From: Pontederia crassipes
Taxonomy: Eukaryota; Streptophyta; Magnoliopsida; Commelinales; Pontederiaceae
Assembly: GCA_030549335.1 (NCBI GenBank)
Contig: CM060190.1
Coordinates: 63,812,118 to 63,876,117, forward strand
Direction of reading: 5' to 3'
DNA length: 64,000 nucleotides
A model generated the notes under the pieces. The model had not been told where the DNA came from and did no database searches. It saw only the letters and a list, made by a program, of their open reading frames with translations. This document shows positions 35,172 through 46,999 of this stretch, in pieces (positions within the stretch are counted from its first letter, which is position 1; each line of letters starts with the position of its first letter). The translations under genes and the position numbers were made by a program.

Positions 35172-35909
35172 TTACTTGGCCTTCACTAATCTTTGAGGAA
35201 AATGCACTTTGTCAAAGATTCTTCCATTGGCTTCATTTTGAAAGTTCCTTTTTTGATTTCCTACAACAGCCTCTTCAATTCCTTTATTTTTAAGTTCTGG
35301 GCAGGAGTGTTCTTTAGCTGAATTTTCTTCCACATTCTTGGAGTTTGAATTCTCTTGAGTTGGATTGGCCTCTACATTTTGCATTGGCTTGTCAACTTGC
35401 CTTCCACTCCTGAGTTGAATTGCTTTGACATGTTCTTTAGGGTTCACATCTGGCTGTTCAGGAAAGAATAAAGGTGGCCTATTGGATGTTCTTGCTTGTT
35501 GGGCAATTTGACTTTCAAGCAACTTCTGATTGGCATTCAAGGCTTCATATCCATTTGTTAACTTCTGCATCTCCTTCTCTTGCTTCTCTTGTTTCTTCAA
35601 AATTTGTTACAGCAACTCTTCCATCTTTGAGAATTGAGTGGGTTGAGGTTGTGGTGGCTGCTCATAAGGAGTTCTTTGCATTGGAATGGTTGAGGGTTGA
35701 TTTCCATATGGAGGTGGCTGGTTCCTTGGCAAAATCTTGAATTGCCAATTAGAATTCTGCATTGGTGGCCCTTGGAAATGATTGACCTTATATGAAAGAT
35801 ATGGGTGATTCTTATTTTCTGGAGTATAGAATTCAGATGGTGGCTTGACTCTATAATTCCCCACAGCATTAACTTGATCTATGGATTGCTCATATTGCTG
35901 CATTATCAA
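35172..35909 (-). pseudogene. Gag-to-protease linker of the Athila-type element
   Basis: A Gln/Pro-rich segment (35909-35607) is followed after a stop (35598-35600) by a Lys/Glu/Gln-rich stretch (KKQEKQEKEMQKL) and a conserved QLRSGRQVDKP phrase. This matches the region between nucleocapsid and protease in Athila polyproteins. Confidence 0.75.
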
Positions 35910-36866
35910 GTTACAACTCTCAGTGACATGGCCCTAGTTTCCACATACATCACACATTGATTCTTGATTTGAAGACTTTCTTACATTAGTGGAAAAATTT
36001 AGATTCTCCAATGCCTTTTTCAATCCTTCTTCAATCTGGACAGCAATGTTATTGACTAGGTTTTCATTGGATGGTCTTCTTGTCCTGTCATGTGTAAGGA
36101 AATGATGGTTCTTGGCCGTGTTCTCAATCAATTGGTAGGCTTCATCAATATTTCTTGATGCAAATATCACCCCTGCTGCTGTATCCAATGCAACCTTGCT
36201 GGGGTAATTCAATCTTTTGTGAAAATAGTTGACAAATTGCCATTTTTCAAAGTCATGATGTGGACATGCCCTCAACAAGTCTTGGAGTCTTTGCCATGCA
36301 TCACATATGTTCTCTTGATCCAATTGGTAGAACCTCACAATCTGATCTCTATAGTTATCAATTTTGCTAGGTGGGAAGAATTCAGGTAGAAACAATTGAA
36401 TAATAGATTCCCAAGTAGCCATCTCTTCTGATTTGAGGGTCTTGTACCAAGTCTTGGCTTTGTCCTTGAGTGAGAATGGGAATAGCCTCATATAGACAGC
36501 ATCCATGGGTGTGTTGTTGAAGTGGACAGTACTACAAATCTCCTTGAAGTTATCCAAGTATGAGGCTGGATCTTCATTGCCTAATTCAGAAAATTGGTAT
36601 TGTCTTATCATTGTCACCAAGGCTGGATTCACTTCAAAGTTTGCAGCTAATGTTAGGACTCCATTCCCTTGTTGATTTTTGACATTACTAGGAGAATAGC
36701 AATCCTTCAAAGTTCTTGGTGCAGCCTTGTTTACTTGCTCCTCTTCCTCTTCTTCAAATATCCTTCTTCTTACCTCCAACCTTTGCAATCTCCTTCTTCT
36801 TAAGAATCTTCTTTCAGGCTCAGGATCAGATTGGTAATGGTCCTCTTGATTGTCCAAATTCTGCAT
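35910..36866 (-). pseudogene. Gag of the Athila-type element
   Basis: The frame likely begins at the Met of MQNLDNQEDHYQS (about 36866), has an Arg-rich stretch, then the Athila Gag domain (ANFEVNPALVTMIRQ, DPASYLDNFKEICSTVHFNN, YMRLFPFSLKDKAKTWYKTL). It ends in a zinc knuckle CDVCGN, stop (35934-35936), GHVTESC. The stop sits inside the knuckle where Gln is likely. The domain before it is uninterrupted. Confidence 0.9.
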
Positions 36867-37028
36867 AAATGAATTAAGAAGTATCAAATTGAGAAAAGAA
36901 AGAAAACTAGACAAAAATTGAAAATTGAGAATGATAACTTGCAAAAATTGAAAATTGGCCTAACAAATGGACTAAAAACTAATCTAAAACTAATCTAAAC
37001 TATTTAACTTAGTCTAATTGATTTCAAA

Positions 37029-37046
37029 TCCCCGGCAACGGCATCA
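37029..37046 (-). other. tRNA-Asp primer binding site of the Athila-type element
   Basis: The plus strand reads TCCCCGGCAACGGCATCA, matching 16 of 18 bases of the 3' end of plant tRNA-Asp (TCCCCGGCAACGGCGCCA). It lies 6 bases from the 5' LTR. Athila elements are known to use this primer. Confidence 0.85.
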
Positions 37047-37052
37047 AAAACT

Positions 37053-39822
37053 TGATAGTGTAATTTGTGGGTGTAGTGATAACTTGCTGAATTTTAAGAA
37101 AAGTGCAATTTTTTTTAATTTTTGATCCCCCAACTCACTAACTGCAAGTGCACAGATAAGTTGTAGTAGACTCAGCTTGTTGTATCCACAAAGATTTGAT
37201 GCTTAAGACTCCCTAAAATAATCTAGGCTAGTTCTATTTTAGTGGCTAAAAATAGGAGATTAAGGGAATTTGAAAAAAAATAGATTTTTAATTGTGCAGA
37301 ATAATAACTATTTTTGGAGTTTTGGAAATTTGTCAAATATGAACTATAAATGCTAGATTAGAAGCTAAAAGGGTTAAACTATCAATGAGAAAAGTTCTCC
37401 TAAGAGTTGGGGTTCATCTAACTTAATTATGGATGGAATGGAACAAGTTATCATTTTTTTTAGTTAAATCCAATTCAACCTTTAAAATGGCTGATTTCAC
37501 AGCTCAATTAGCCCATAACTAAATAATATATTGTCATATGATTGTTAGCCAAGTTGAATTAGAAAAGGATCCTCACTGAAATCCAAGTTATCATTAAATT
37601 CAACTCAATGCACTTGCTGATTTTTTGGCAATTTCAATAAAATTTGAAATGATAACTTCTAGATTGCACATTGAAAATGAAAGGAATGCTTCAATCAACT
37701 GAACAGGGATGAAATCAATCCAATATCAATGCAAATGCTTCTTAGTTTATCTCTAAACTACAAGAGGATTTAAAATCAGCTTCTCAGCTGCAAATTCAAA
37801 TAAAATCCACATTTTCATTAATGAATTGGATAGAAATCAGCACCTAATACAAGTTTGAGGAATCAGAAATTGTCATTGTTCCTTGGCTCATCTCTGAATC
37901 TCAAGGAGGGCCTAAAAACCATCTGTCATTGGTGGATTAATTAGGGCGTAACAATGGCAATCAGATTCCAAAGAAATCAGAATTCAGCAAGAATATTTCA
38001 AAAATCAGATTGAGAAAACAGCAAGGAAATCAGCAATGCTAAGTGCTTATTGACCCATCTCTGGACAACAAGAAATCCTTAGGTTCACCTTTCAGTGATT
38101 GAATGAAATTGGAGATTCAATTAGCAAATCAGATTCCGATAAATTTCAGAAAATAGATTTCGGGAATATAATTTCAAAAATTAGAATTGGAGGACAGGTT
38201 TAAATCATAAAATGCCAAAGTGTCTTGATTCATTTCTGAACAAGACTTGGACCAATATCAACATCTCAGTTGCTCAATTAATCAAATCCCCAATGGCAAA
38301 TCAGATTCAAACGGTTCACGAAAATCAGAAAATTAGATTCAGGAAGTTCAAAAAATCAAGAAATCAGATTTCAGAAATGGAATCCAGAAACTTATCACTG
38401 ATTCTTAATTCATATCTGAACAAATTTAGATCAAATGACAACGTCTCAGTTGTAGATAGAAGTAGGACCTAACAATGATAAGAACAGATTCATTTCAATG
38501 CAAAAATCTAAACATCAGAATTGATAACAATTTGGGATGAATTTCTGTTCGTATCCATCCAAATTAACTTAGACTACTGTTTTATTCTAGGAGACATGGT
38601 GTTTAGCTCCTCATAATTACAAAATTTGAAACAAAATGGATTGAAGAACAGGTACAAATCATCCTAGTTTGAAGCTTCTCTGCCGAAACTCCAGCAGCTC
38701 AGCAATCCAGCTTCAAACCCTTGCTCCTTGGTGCAGAAATCCTCCTCCAAACCCTGCAATGGCCAGCCTCCTTTCCTCTACAGAAATTTCAGTTTTTTTA
38801 TATCCCATCTGTCCATCCTTTGATCAGCATCTTAATGTTCTACTATGCCCTAATTATGCTATCTGTCCCTGCTCTGAATTTTCTGCTGCTGCAACAACTT
38901 TTTGGACAGGAAAAGTAGATGATCCCTCCTACTTTTTCCCTTTGTTCAGCCTTGTTATACCTGGTGGAAAGTCCACAACAGCAAACATCAAAGCTCTTGA
39001 ATAGGATTTAAACAAATAAAGTTTTAAAATAGTAGTATGTATCAGCTCAAACACCAAATAGGATTGGGTGTTGTGTAGGAATGAAAATCACAAATTAAAA
39101 TTGATAATTTTGCAAATTTCATGGAAAATGTCCAAATATGAGTGGTTCAAAACATTGAAGACATCAGATGGGTTAGGGTGGCAAGTGAGTGAAGTCAGAA
39201 ATCAAATATGAATAAGATTTCATAAAAATGATAACTTGGGTGCCAAAACAATAACTTGTTTGCCTTAAAAATGATAACTTGTCATAAATTTTGTTGTGAT
39301 TATCCAAATGTGATCAAATTTGAACAGCAATGAGCTAGGAAAATAATATAATGAATGCCTAAGGCCTTTGTGCAGAATTGATAGTTTTGCATATCGAAAT
39401 GATAATTTTGCCCTTTAACGATAACTTGGCAATGGAAAAATGATAACTTGTTCAAATGGACTTAAAACTTTGCGCAGGTTGAGATATGACCATCCAAATA
39501 TGATTCATACATGATAATAATGGATTTAGGGCAAGAAAATCATTGAAAATCAGTTCACTCAAAATAAATGATAACTTGAGATATAGGAGTGATAACTTGT
39601 CTAAAAAATGATAACTTGACATAGAAATGAATTATTTATGGATTTTGACATTTCAGAACCTATATGCACATGGAATTAAATATAAAGTGAGGAAGATCAA
39701 CTAGTTATCACAATCTATGCATTCCAAACATAATTGGTCAAAAGGTAGGCAAAAATTGGGCTCGATATGAATGAGATGTATCTAAAATGGGATAGAAACT
39801 TATAGTGATCAGCTAGTGATCA
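37053..39822 (-). mobile_element. 5' LTR of the Athila-type element
   Basis: It is colinear with 27048-29866, starts (minus) TGATCACTAGC at 39822 and ends at TGATAGTG (37053). It has a small deletion near 38030 relative to the other copy. Divergence from the 3' LTR is about 10 percent in a hand count over 213 positions. Confidence 0.93.
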
Positions 39823-39827
39823 CTTTC
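39823..39827. repeat. Right target-site duplication of the Athila element
   Basis: CTTTC, next to the LTR end at 39822, pairs with CCTTC at 27043-27047. Confidence 0.75.
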
Positions 39828-39896
39828 CGATGCCTCATAAATATTTCGATCAGCTCTGGGCATCTGCTCCTGAATCCGCTCTGATCGTCGTGGCAT
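39828..39896 (-). pseudogene. First 23 codons of the chromovirus Gag
   Basis: An ATG at 39896 opens a basic N-terminus (MPRRSERIQEQ) that runs exactly 23 codons to the target duplication. Taking out the Athila element and one duplication copy keeps this frame continuous with the gag at 27047 and below, showing that the insertion hit a then-open reading frame. The basic start is usual for chromovirus Gag. Confidence 0.85.
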
Positions 39897-40069
39897 GCTT
39901 ATCCTCTAATCATGAAATAAAGTCATGCATCAATAAACAATAACTTAGCATAAACATTACTTGACTTACAATGCTTTTCGGTGGAGGGTGTGACGACTGC
40001 TCGGCGATAGCACATGAATCAATACTATACTATACGATACACTAGGACGTCAAGAGAGTCCTGACTTTA
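39897..40069 (-). other. 5' untranslated leader of the chromovirus
   Basis: Sequence between PBS and gag ATG, without coding features. Confidence 0.7.
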
Positions 40070-40082
40070 GGCTCTGATATCA
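40070..40082 (-). other. Initiator-Met tRNA primer binding site of the chromovirus
   Basis: The minus strand reads TGATATCAGAGCC, one base from the classical TGGTATCAGAGCC complementary to tRNA-iMet. It lies 4 bases from the end of the LTR. Confidence 0.85.
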
Positions 40083-40086
40083 TAAA

Positions 40087-41932
40087 TGTAACGCCCCCAA
40101 ATCGACCCCCGCCACATGGCGAAGACTAACCTGGAGACGCTACGGCATGCTATGACTTTGACCATAATATTGACCATATCTCAGTCAAGAACCGAAATAC
40201 GTCAGCGAAAGAAAAAAATAAAAAAAAGGATAACTTAAATATGCGGAAGTCTAAAAGTGGCTATATCATTGCTAAAAAATAAAATAAATTTTACATCATG
40301 AATCTAAAATGCGAAAGGTAAGTGAAAACTAATAAACACTCTAAAAAGCCTATGGTTCATGTGTCGTCCTATCGCTAGAGATTCATCACCACGCGCCTAC
40401 TCCACTACGTCACTGATCTGGGCTTGTGAAAATCAGACACAGGGGAGGAGGTCCTCCCATAAGTTTTACAGCCTAGTAAAGAACCACATGATATACAATG
40501 CATGACATGAATATAATAATCAACGATAAATAATCATGTTTAACTTGAACGTGAAAGATAACATGACAGTATCATGGATCATAATAAGAATAAGATCATA
40601 AGATATCATGAATCAGGAGAGTAACATGATGGTTAATAAACTTGAACTTATAGCATACTTGGAAATCATGACAGTAACTTGACTTGACTTGAACATGCTT
40701 CTTGATCTTGGTTATTAATTAACAATCAGAATGACTTTAAGTGTCTTTAATTCTTGGAGTATGCCCAGCAAACGATACGACTTTGTGCGGGTCAGTGGGT
40801 GGTCAAACCATGATAAAAAGAGCTACTCTTATTTTGCTGCACTTGGCTTGGACTGACAACTCATAATTAATCTTTCATCTGAATTTATTAATCGCTTTTA
40901 ACAACTTGTGGCTCTTTGTTCTTGATTCAATAGATACGATAGGATCAATGAGACATAAATCAATAAGAGAGTAAATCATATAAATCAGTGAGGGATCTCT
41001 ATTTTTTTGGGTGAGACAATAGGATCAATTATATAATATATAAGTAATATCTGGATAAAAAAATAATTAATAAATATAATAAAAGGTTTTCTAGGGAATC
41101 GATCGACCGGTTGTCTGCAGGTCGGTCGACCGGTCTGTTAAGATCGATCGATCGATAGGTCAAGTCGGGTATTAAATAGGTCAGGTCGATTTTCTGGGGA
41201 ATCGGTCGATCGGTCTGTTAAGATCTCAATCTAACCTAATTACTATCCCTAGCAAATCAATCACACAACAACAGATCAACAAACAATGGATTATGCGTGC
41301 AAATAATCAATCAATTAATCAATGAATTCAAGAAAATCATGCAAGGCAAAACAAGGAACTTGAACCATCTTTTCCTCTTCTTCTTTACTTGTACGATTAG
41401 GGCATGATTTAACATTATTCAGGGGTCATGCGAGGTGATTTCGATTTATCCACCTCCGTTCGCGATTAATCCGTCTTTTTGTTCGTCGAAAAAATCGATC
41501 CCGGCGCCCCCCTGTTTCCTACGTTTTCTGCCCCTGTTCTTCTTCTTCTCTTTCGCTGCCTGCAATCCAATCGGTGCAGAGGGCGACATAAGAAAAAGCA
41601 AAAGGATCAGAAAGAGAGAGAAGAGAGGAGACCCTGCCTAACCTGGCACCAAGAACAACGACCGGATTGCTCCTGTTCTGCTCACGCACGAAGAAGAACG
41701 CGAGGGAGGCAGAAACAGGGAGAGGGTCGTGAGTTTTTTAGAGAAAAGGGGTTTAACCAACTTCTATTTTATCTTATATTAATCTCCTCTCCAAATCTGA
41801 TTTAATGTGATCAGATTCTATCCCTTTCCTTTCCTAACTTTGAATGAAATTTGGATTTTTACTCTTTTCCCAACCGTGCATTTAAATTCTGGTTTCTTTT
41901 CCCTTTTTTTTATCTTTTTGTTGGTTGTTACA
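40087..41932 (-). mobile_element. 5' LTR of the chromovirus
   Basis: It spans TGTAACGCCCCC (plus, 40087) to GTTGTTACA (41932), 1846 bp. Its part 40770-41932 aligns with the truncated copy at 21152-22436. It carries a GTCGACCGGT cluster (about 41100-41210) shorter than in the other LTR. Confidence 0.88.
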
Positions 41933-42640
41933 ACAACACTTGTTTGTTTATTTATAAAGCGCAAAATAACAGTCATTTGCTCTTTATTAGACACATCTCG
42001 TGACTCATCCACAAGAATAGTAAAATGTTCATTTTCAAGCTCTTTTACTATAGTACAAGTGGTTTCTTGTGCAGCTGCACTATCAATATTCTTTTGAATA
42101 TTGTTAGCAGTCAATTTATGATTTTCTGGTGCATTCTTCAAAATGATATTATTTATCTCCTCGTTATGTTCAGCGAGAAACTTAAGAAGTTCAAGAAAAT
42201 TACTTTGATTATGTGAATCTTCTAATTCGTCATGCCCCCGAAAAGACATTCCTTGACGCAAAAGTAATCTAGCACAATCAATTGATGATGTTAATTGAGT
42301 GCGATATATATTCTTTGTGCTTCATCAAATTGCCTATCTAAAGAAGTATCAATATGTTGACTTTATTTCATTAAATCCGTGCATTCCAAACAAAATACAT
42401 CTTTAGTAACACTGTATTTCAACCATGGATATTGTTAAAATCAAGAAGGACAAAATCTTCTCATCATATTTCATATTTCTTTTTGCGGAAAATCATGCAT
42501 GCGAGGCTGACATGGTCCTTTTAGCAAATATAATCTTCGTATTGTGTCTCGATTGTTAGGATGATAATTCTAGATCGGCTTCCTTAATCCTGTATCACTT
42601 TCAAAATTTTGTAACTCATTTGTTTGCATTTTTTGAAATT
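41933..42640 (-). pseudogene. N-terminal part of the hAT-type (DUF4371/ZMYM1-like) transposase, broken
   Basis: Minus-strand frames read RDTIRRLYLLKGPCQPRMHD (about 42520), then FRGHDELEDSHNQSNFLELL, ENHKLTANNIQKNIDSAAAQ and HFTILVDESRDVSNKEQMTV, the DUF4371 order. Several stops and frameshifts lie between 42262 and 42640. At 41933 the chromovirus LTR begins, right after FINKQTS. The C-terminal half is at 19353-21130. The same gene is meant, because the halves share orientation and follow each other in the family order with a gap of roughly 100 residues. Confidence 0.85.
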
Positions 42641-44280
42641 TGAGTAGCCTCTTTTTCGACCTCTGCATTTTGCGTCTCTAAAATTAGTATTTCTTCTTCT
42701 TTGGTCTCTTCTTTTGTAATATCTCTCCATCTAATGAGAATGATAATACATTAAAATTTTAGAAGCATTTTATAATTGAAATAATGAAAAAATATGAATA
42801 AATAATAAAGAACAAAATAAATATTCTATTAATTAAACAGAATACGAGAATACAATTAAATGGTAAAATTGATTTAACAACTATGAAACTTATTACATAA
42901 AAACTAAAAGCTCATAAGAAACAATAAAGAAAAATAATCTTAAAAAGTTGATTAATTTTTGCGGAAGATCTGATTTTTTTTCTTACGCTACATTCTTCTT
43001 TTTAAGTGAGGAAACTACAAGACTATAGATTAGTGCTTTAATAGATGAAATCACGAAAGAAGTTATTACCTTCAAAGGATGGGAGTTGGGTCCGAAGGAT
43101 GAATAAGATAAAATGGGGAAAAAAAAGGCAAAAGATGAGTCTGCTGGAGATAAATCCGAAGAAGAAAAAGACTACCTTTGATTGCTCACATCTTGGGGCT
43201 TGGAAAATTAGAACAAAAAAGATGAAGTGATAAAATAAATTAAAAATAAGAGAAGAGAGAGGTGTTTTGGCACAAATCGTGAAAGAAAAAAAATTTGGGG
43301 CAAGAGTTTGCTTGAGAAGCCAGAAAATATGTATATTAAAAATGATTATAAAAAGATATTTATAAAATTCTATGATATATATATATAGATAAAGCTCAAA
43401 ATCTAATGGGTTCAGTTAAGCCCATTCCTGTCAAGTAAGTCCGCTGATTAAAGTTATATTATGGTACAATCACAATATATAATTACATCATGCAAATTCA
43501 TATTTTTGTGTTATCATATTGAAATTATTTTGATGTGATGATCCAAAATATAAAAAAAATTGGACCATTGAATTAAAATGATGTTAATCTCATGATTCAA
43601 AAGTATAAGATTGCATGATGCAATCACAAATATGCCTCATATAATTATTATTGATTGTTTGAATTATATTTTTATTATCATTATAATCTTTTAAAATATT
43701 AGTAAAAAAGATATAAAAAATAAAGAAATATATGCCTAAAATAATGACACACACTTGATCCGAAAAACATTTGATACAAACATTAAATCTTATTTATATT
43801 ATATCTCGTGTATATATATATATATTGTGTTATCAAATTTAGAATCAAAATTTGTCGTGACTTAATTAACATAACTTAATCCCCGACCCGAACTACCAAT
43901 ATTTAAAAAAGACGACGGATCAATCATTTAACTATCTGACGTTGCAGCTTCATTTTCTTTTTTCCTTGTAATATTTTAAATTTACGTTCGTCGATAAAAC
44001 AACTTTGGTCGGCGACGACCCACGCGCGCGTAAAGTAAGAAGTCCAAAGTTTTTGTTCTTGTGTCCGTCACGTCCATTCGTCGTTGGCCTCGTGAGTCAG
44101 CATGCATTAATGCAATGCATCTAGTGCATTAATTTACGTCACCTAAGAAAATGCAAAACAAATAAAAGTAATATTTTGCAGTTCAAACAAATATATATCA
44201 TCTCCTAATGAACGGAGCAACACTGTATATGGTAAATGGATATGTGATGTGGATCCAACACCTACCTGACTTTTACTTTT
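42641..44280. other. AT-rich spacer, no gene seen
   Basis: May include the 5' flank of the hAT element, whose outer end I could not locate. Only short random frames. Confidence 0.5.
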
Positions 44281-44282
44281 TA

Positions 44283-44616
44283 GGCCCTGTTTGGCTAAAA
44301 AAAAAATTCACCCATGGGTTTTGAAATTCTATAGTATAACACTTTTTAAAAAATGTCATACCACAGAAAAAAAATTCATCTCAAAATGTTTGGAAGCAAA
44401 AGGATAATGTAGCAATCTCTTTCTACTGACACAAGTCAACGTCGAAAGAAAAAAATTTCGGAGGTCTAACCTCCTAATTTTTTTACACTATAATTGACTC
44501 TATACATTAGTATTCAATCCATATCCAAACACTTCTTTGTAAATTTTCCTACCATAAAAAAATATACTGCAGTTTTTTCTACTTTCTTTACTTTTACATT
44601 GATCCCAAACAGGGCC
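44283..44616. mobile_element. Tourist-like (PIF/Harbinger) MITE, 334 bp
   Basis: The left end GGCCCTGTTTGG and the reverse complement of the right end (CCAAACAGGGCC) are perfect 12 bp inverted repeats. TTA flanks both sides (44280-44282 and 44617-44619), the typical 3 bp target of PIF/Harbinger elements. No coding capacity. Confidence 0.85.
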
Positions 44617-44619
44617 TTA

Positions 44620-46640
44620 GTTTTTACCAAAACAATTCTAAATTCACCATTTTTTTCCTCATGAACGGAGCTCCCTAATTAAGCCCAAAGAAAAAAAAAA
44701 TCATGTGTGACGAGGAATTTCAACCATATTTACATTAGATCTTTTGTTGAAAAAAAAGTGAATCTAATTAATCAGTTACACTTTGATAAAGTAGAATAAA
44801 AATTTGTTTATTTGAAGTCGAGGTTGTGTGCCCGGCTGGCATAGGACTGGTTCATGTGCTTGGATTTAATTATCACACTTAAAAAAAAGGTTATTTTCTT
44901 AAATTTCTTCTCATTTTTCACGTCTAATATTTAATTTTACCATGATTTTTATTTCAGTCCTTTCGTTTGATTTAATTAACTTTTCTGTGTTTTTTTTATT
45001 TTTTTCTATTTATAAAAAGATTAAAAGGCTCTTCCACATACTATCATATATTGACATTTTAAAATAGAAATATCATAATAATAAGTATAAAAAATATCTT
45101 TGACATTGCTGACTTATCATAATATTTTATTTAATTTAATTTTAAATATAAAAAGTGAATAATTTATGAAAAGACATTTTAATTAATCTTTTTATAAATA
45201 AATAAATTAATGAAAAGCTTAATCAAATAAGGCGGAAGAACTCAAAGTTAACCTTGTTCTTATTTTTGTTATCAAACAATTATTTTTATGGCATGTGAAC
45301 TCTAGAATCGTGAAAAAGTAAGAACAAAAATGTATCTTGTCCTACCTAAGAACATTTTAGTTCCTGTCGTGCTTCCATCCGAAGAACAAGTTGAGAACAA
45401 AATTATTTGTTCTCAGTTCCGTTGACCCATTAATAGAATTGCAAAGTTTATGAACTTAATAATTCAAAAAAAATATTATAGTTAAGAAGAGGTTTAAAAT
45501 AAACATTTAAAAAATAGTGCAAATTTTTTTCATCATCTTGAAAACAGCTTATAGAATTTAAATATATATTCTTTTTCAAAGGTGGCACTTCAAAAATTTG
45601 AACACCAGGTCTCATCAATTCGTTTACCAGTCAAAAAAGGTTAAAAAATTATTGTTCTTACACTAAACACTCTAATACTAAAAGGTACGAGGACTTGAGG
45701 GAAAAAAAATAAAGAAGTAATCCACCCTTAGTTTGCTTCTTTAATCGCCTTTCGTTTGCCCTCGTCTTTATCTTGGTTGAAGAAGAGCAAAAGGACGTGC
45801 TAATTAATCAACTTTAGTTCTTTGAAGTAGAGAGAGACGTCTAGGGAGCCAGGAGCAAGATATTTTTCTTCTTTTTGTCTCTCTCGTTATCCTCAACGTT
45901 CTTTTTTTCTTTTTTATTAATTGTGTGCACTCATTATCATTATCCTTTGCCCATCTTTATATATTTATATATATATTAGTCTACCTTGAAAATGATTGGA
46001 CGGTTGCTCGTGGTATCCATCAAGAGAAAAAGGAAAACGAAAACAAAAGGAAAAACGAAACGGGATTGTCACGTCCAATGTCGTCCAGCTACGTTAAAAA
46101 AAATCTTTCTTTTTAAGAAAAAAACATATGCTATGATGGAAAAGTTGAGACGGAGTGAATAATAGTTATCGTTTAAACAAATGTTTCGAATTTGTCCTGT
46201 ATTTTTTTTTTTATATTATCGTTCTATTCCGTCTAATATATATATATATATATACTTTTATAGAATTTAATTTAATATGAATTTATCTAAAATTTAAATT
46301 GGAGATTGATCTTTTAATACAATTGTTATATTACAGGTGGGTCTTTTTATCATATAATTTCGACTTGAGCCGAGGTTTTATTTTTTTTTAATAGGACGCT
46401 TATTGACTTTGTCTTCACTAATGAATGAATCTGCCTTCGTTCAAAACCTATATTATGATTCGCGTTTCCTGTTGCGGAATAAATTAATTTTAAAATGTGA
46501 TAAAATACTCGATAAGGCATGAGTTCCAATATCATAAATTTTTCTTCATAGGAACGTCCACAAATCTGATCAATTACTCTTCACACTTTGAAAGCAGACA
46601 TATTACATCTCTGGTGAGCTAACATTTTTACTTCTCTGCT
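44620..46640. other. AT-rich spacer, no gene seen
   Basis: Around 45230-45660 there are phrases such as TTGTTCTTATTTTTGTTATC and GAACAAGTTGAGAACAAA resembling MITE ends, but no pair of ends could be matched. A TA run lies near 46235-46253. Confidence 0.4.
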
Positions 46641-46644
46641 TGAA

Positions 46645-46990
46645 CTCAAAATATTAAATTTGATGTGTTAATTTGTTTTTCTAAAAGCTTAAATCATTAA
46701 GAAGAATATCATTAATTTTATATTTTTAACACTCATTCTCATATGTGGACTGCTGACAACTTTGGTCTAAAATTTTATATTATTATTGTTGATAGCTTTG
46801 GCCTAGGCCAGCCCACCACATGAATAATAAAGGGAAGAAATTTTTTTTAATAAGAGCTTAATGATGTTTGAATACTTGACCTCTTATTCGGATATCATGT
46901 TAAATTTGATGTGCTAATCAGCTTTTTCTAAAAGCTTAAGCTGTTAGGCAAAGCTAACATCATTAATTTTATATTCTTAACCGTTCAAAC
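46645..46990. repeat. Diverged direct repeat of about 95 bp
   Basis: TTAAATTTGATGTGTTAAT ... TTTTTCTAAAAGCTTAAATC ... ATCATTAATTTTATATT (46649-46727) recurs at about 46901-46976 with AAGCTTAAGCTGTTAGG. The ATCATGTTAAAT...AAGCTTAAGCTGTTAG phrase is widespread in plant repeats; the family is not identified. Confidence 0.6.
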
Positions 46991-46999
46991 ATTTATGAA

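Larger units (their letters stand above)
27048..39822 (-). mobile_element. Athila-type Ty3/gypsy retrotransposon with two full-length LTRs
   Basis: LTRs of about 2.8 kb lie at 27048-29866 and 37053-39822. There is a tRNA-Asp-type PBS, gag, protease, RT, RNase H and integrase on the minus strand, a polypurine tract, and a 5 bp target duplication. The gag and RT signatures and the PBS fit the Athila lineage. No env-like frame is seen in the 1.5 kb between integrase and 3' LTR. In the first 213 aligned LTR positions I count 21 differences, mostly transitions, so the insertion is not recent. Confidence 0.93.
21152..41932 (-). mobile_element. Ty3/gypsy chromovirus retrotransposon, truncated and interrupted by an Athila-type element
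   Basis: The whole element reads on the minus strand: 5' LTR 41932-40087, PBS 40082-40070, gag (split at 39828/27047), protease, reverse transcriptase, RNase H, integrase, C-terminal chromodomain, polypurine tract and truncated 3' LTR (22436-21152). The domain order, the initiator-Met tRNA PBS and the chromodomain place it among chromoviruses, probably the Tekay/Del group. It sits inside the hAT gene. All reading frames carry stops, so it is a relic. Confidence 0.9.

Noticed and set aside
45230-45660. Possible MITE
   Set aside because: Several GAACAA/TTGTTC phrases occur, but no matching pair of ends or target duplication was found.
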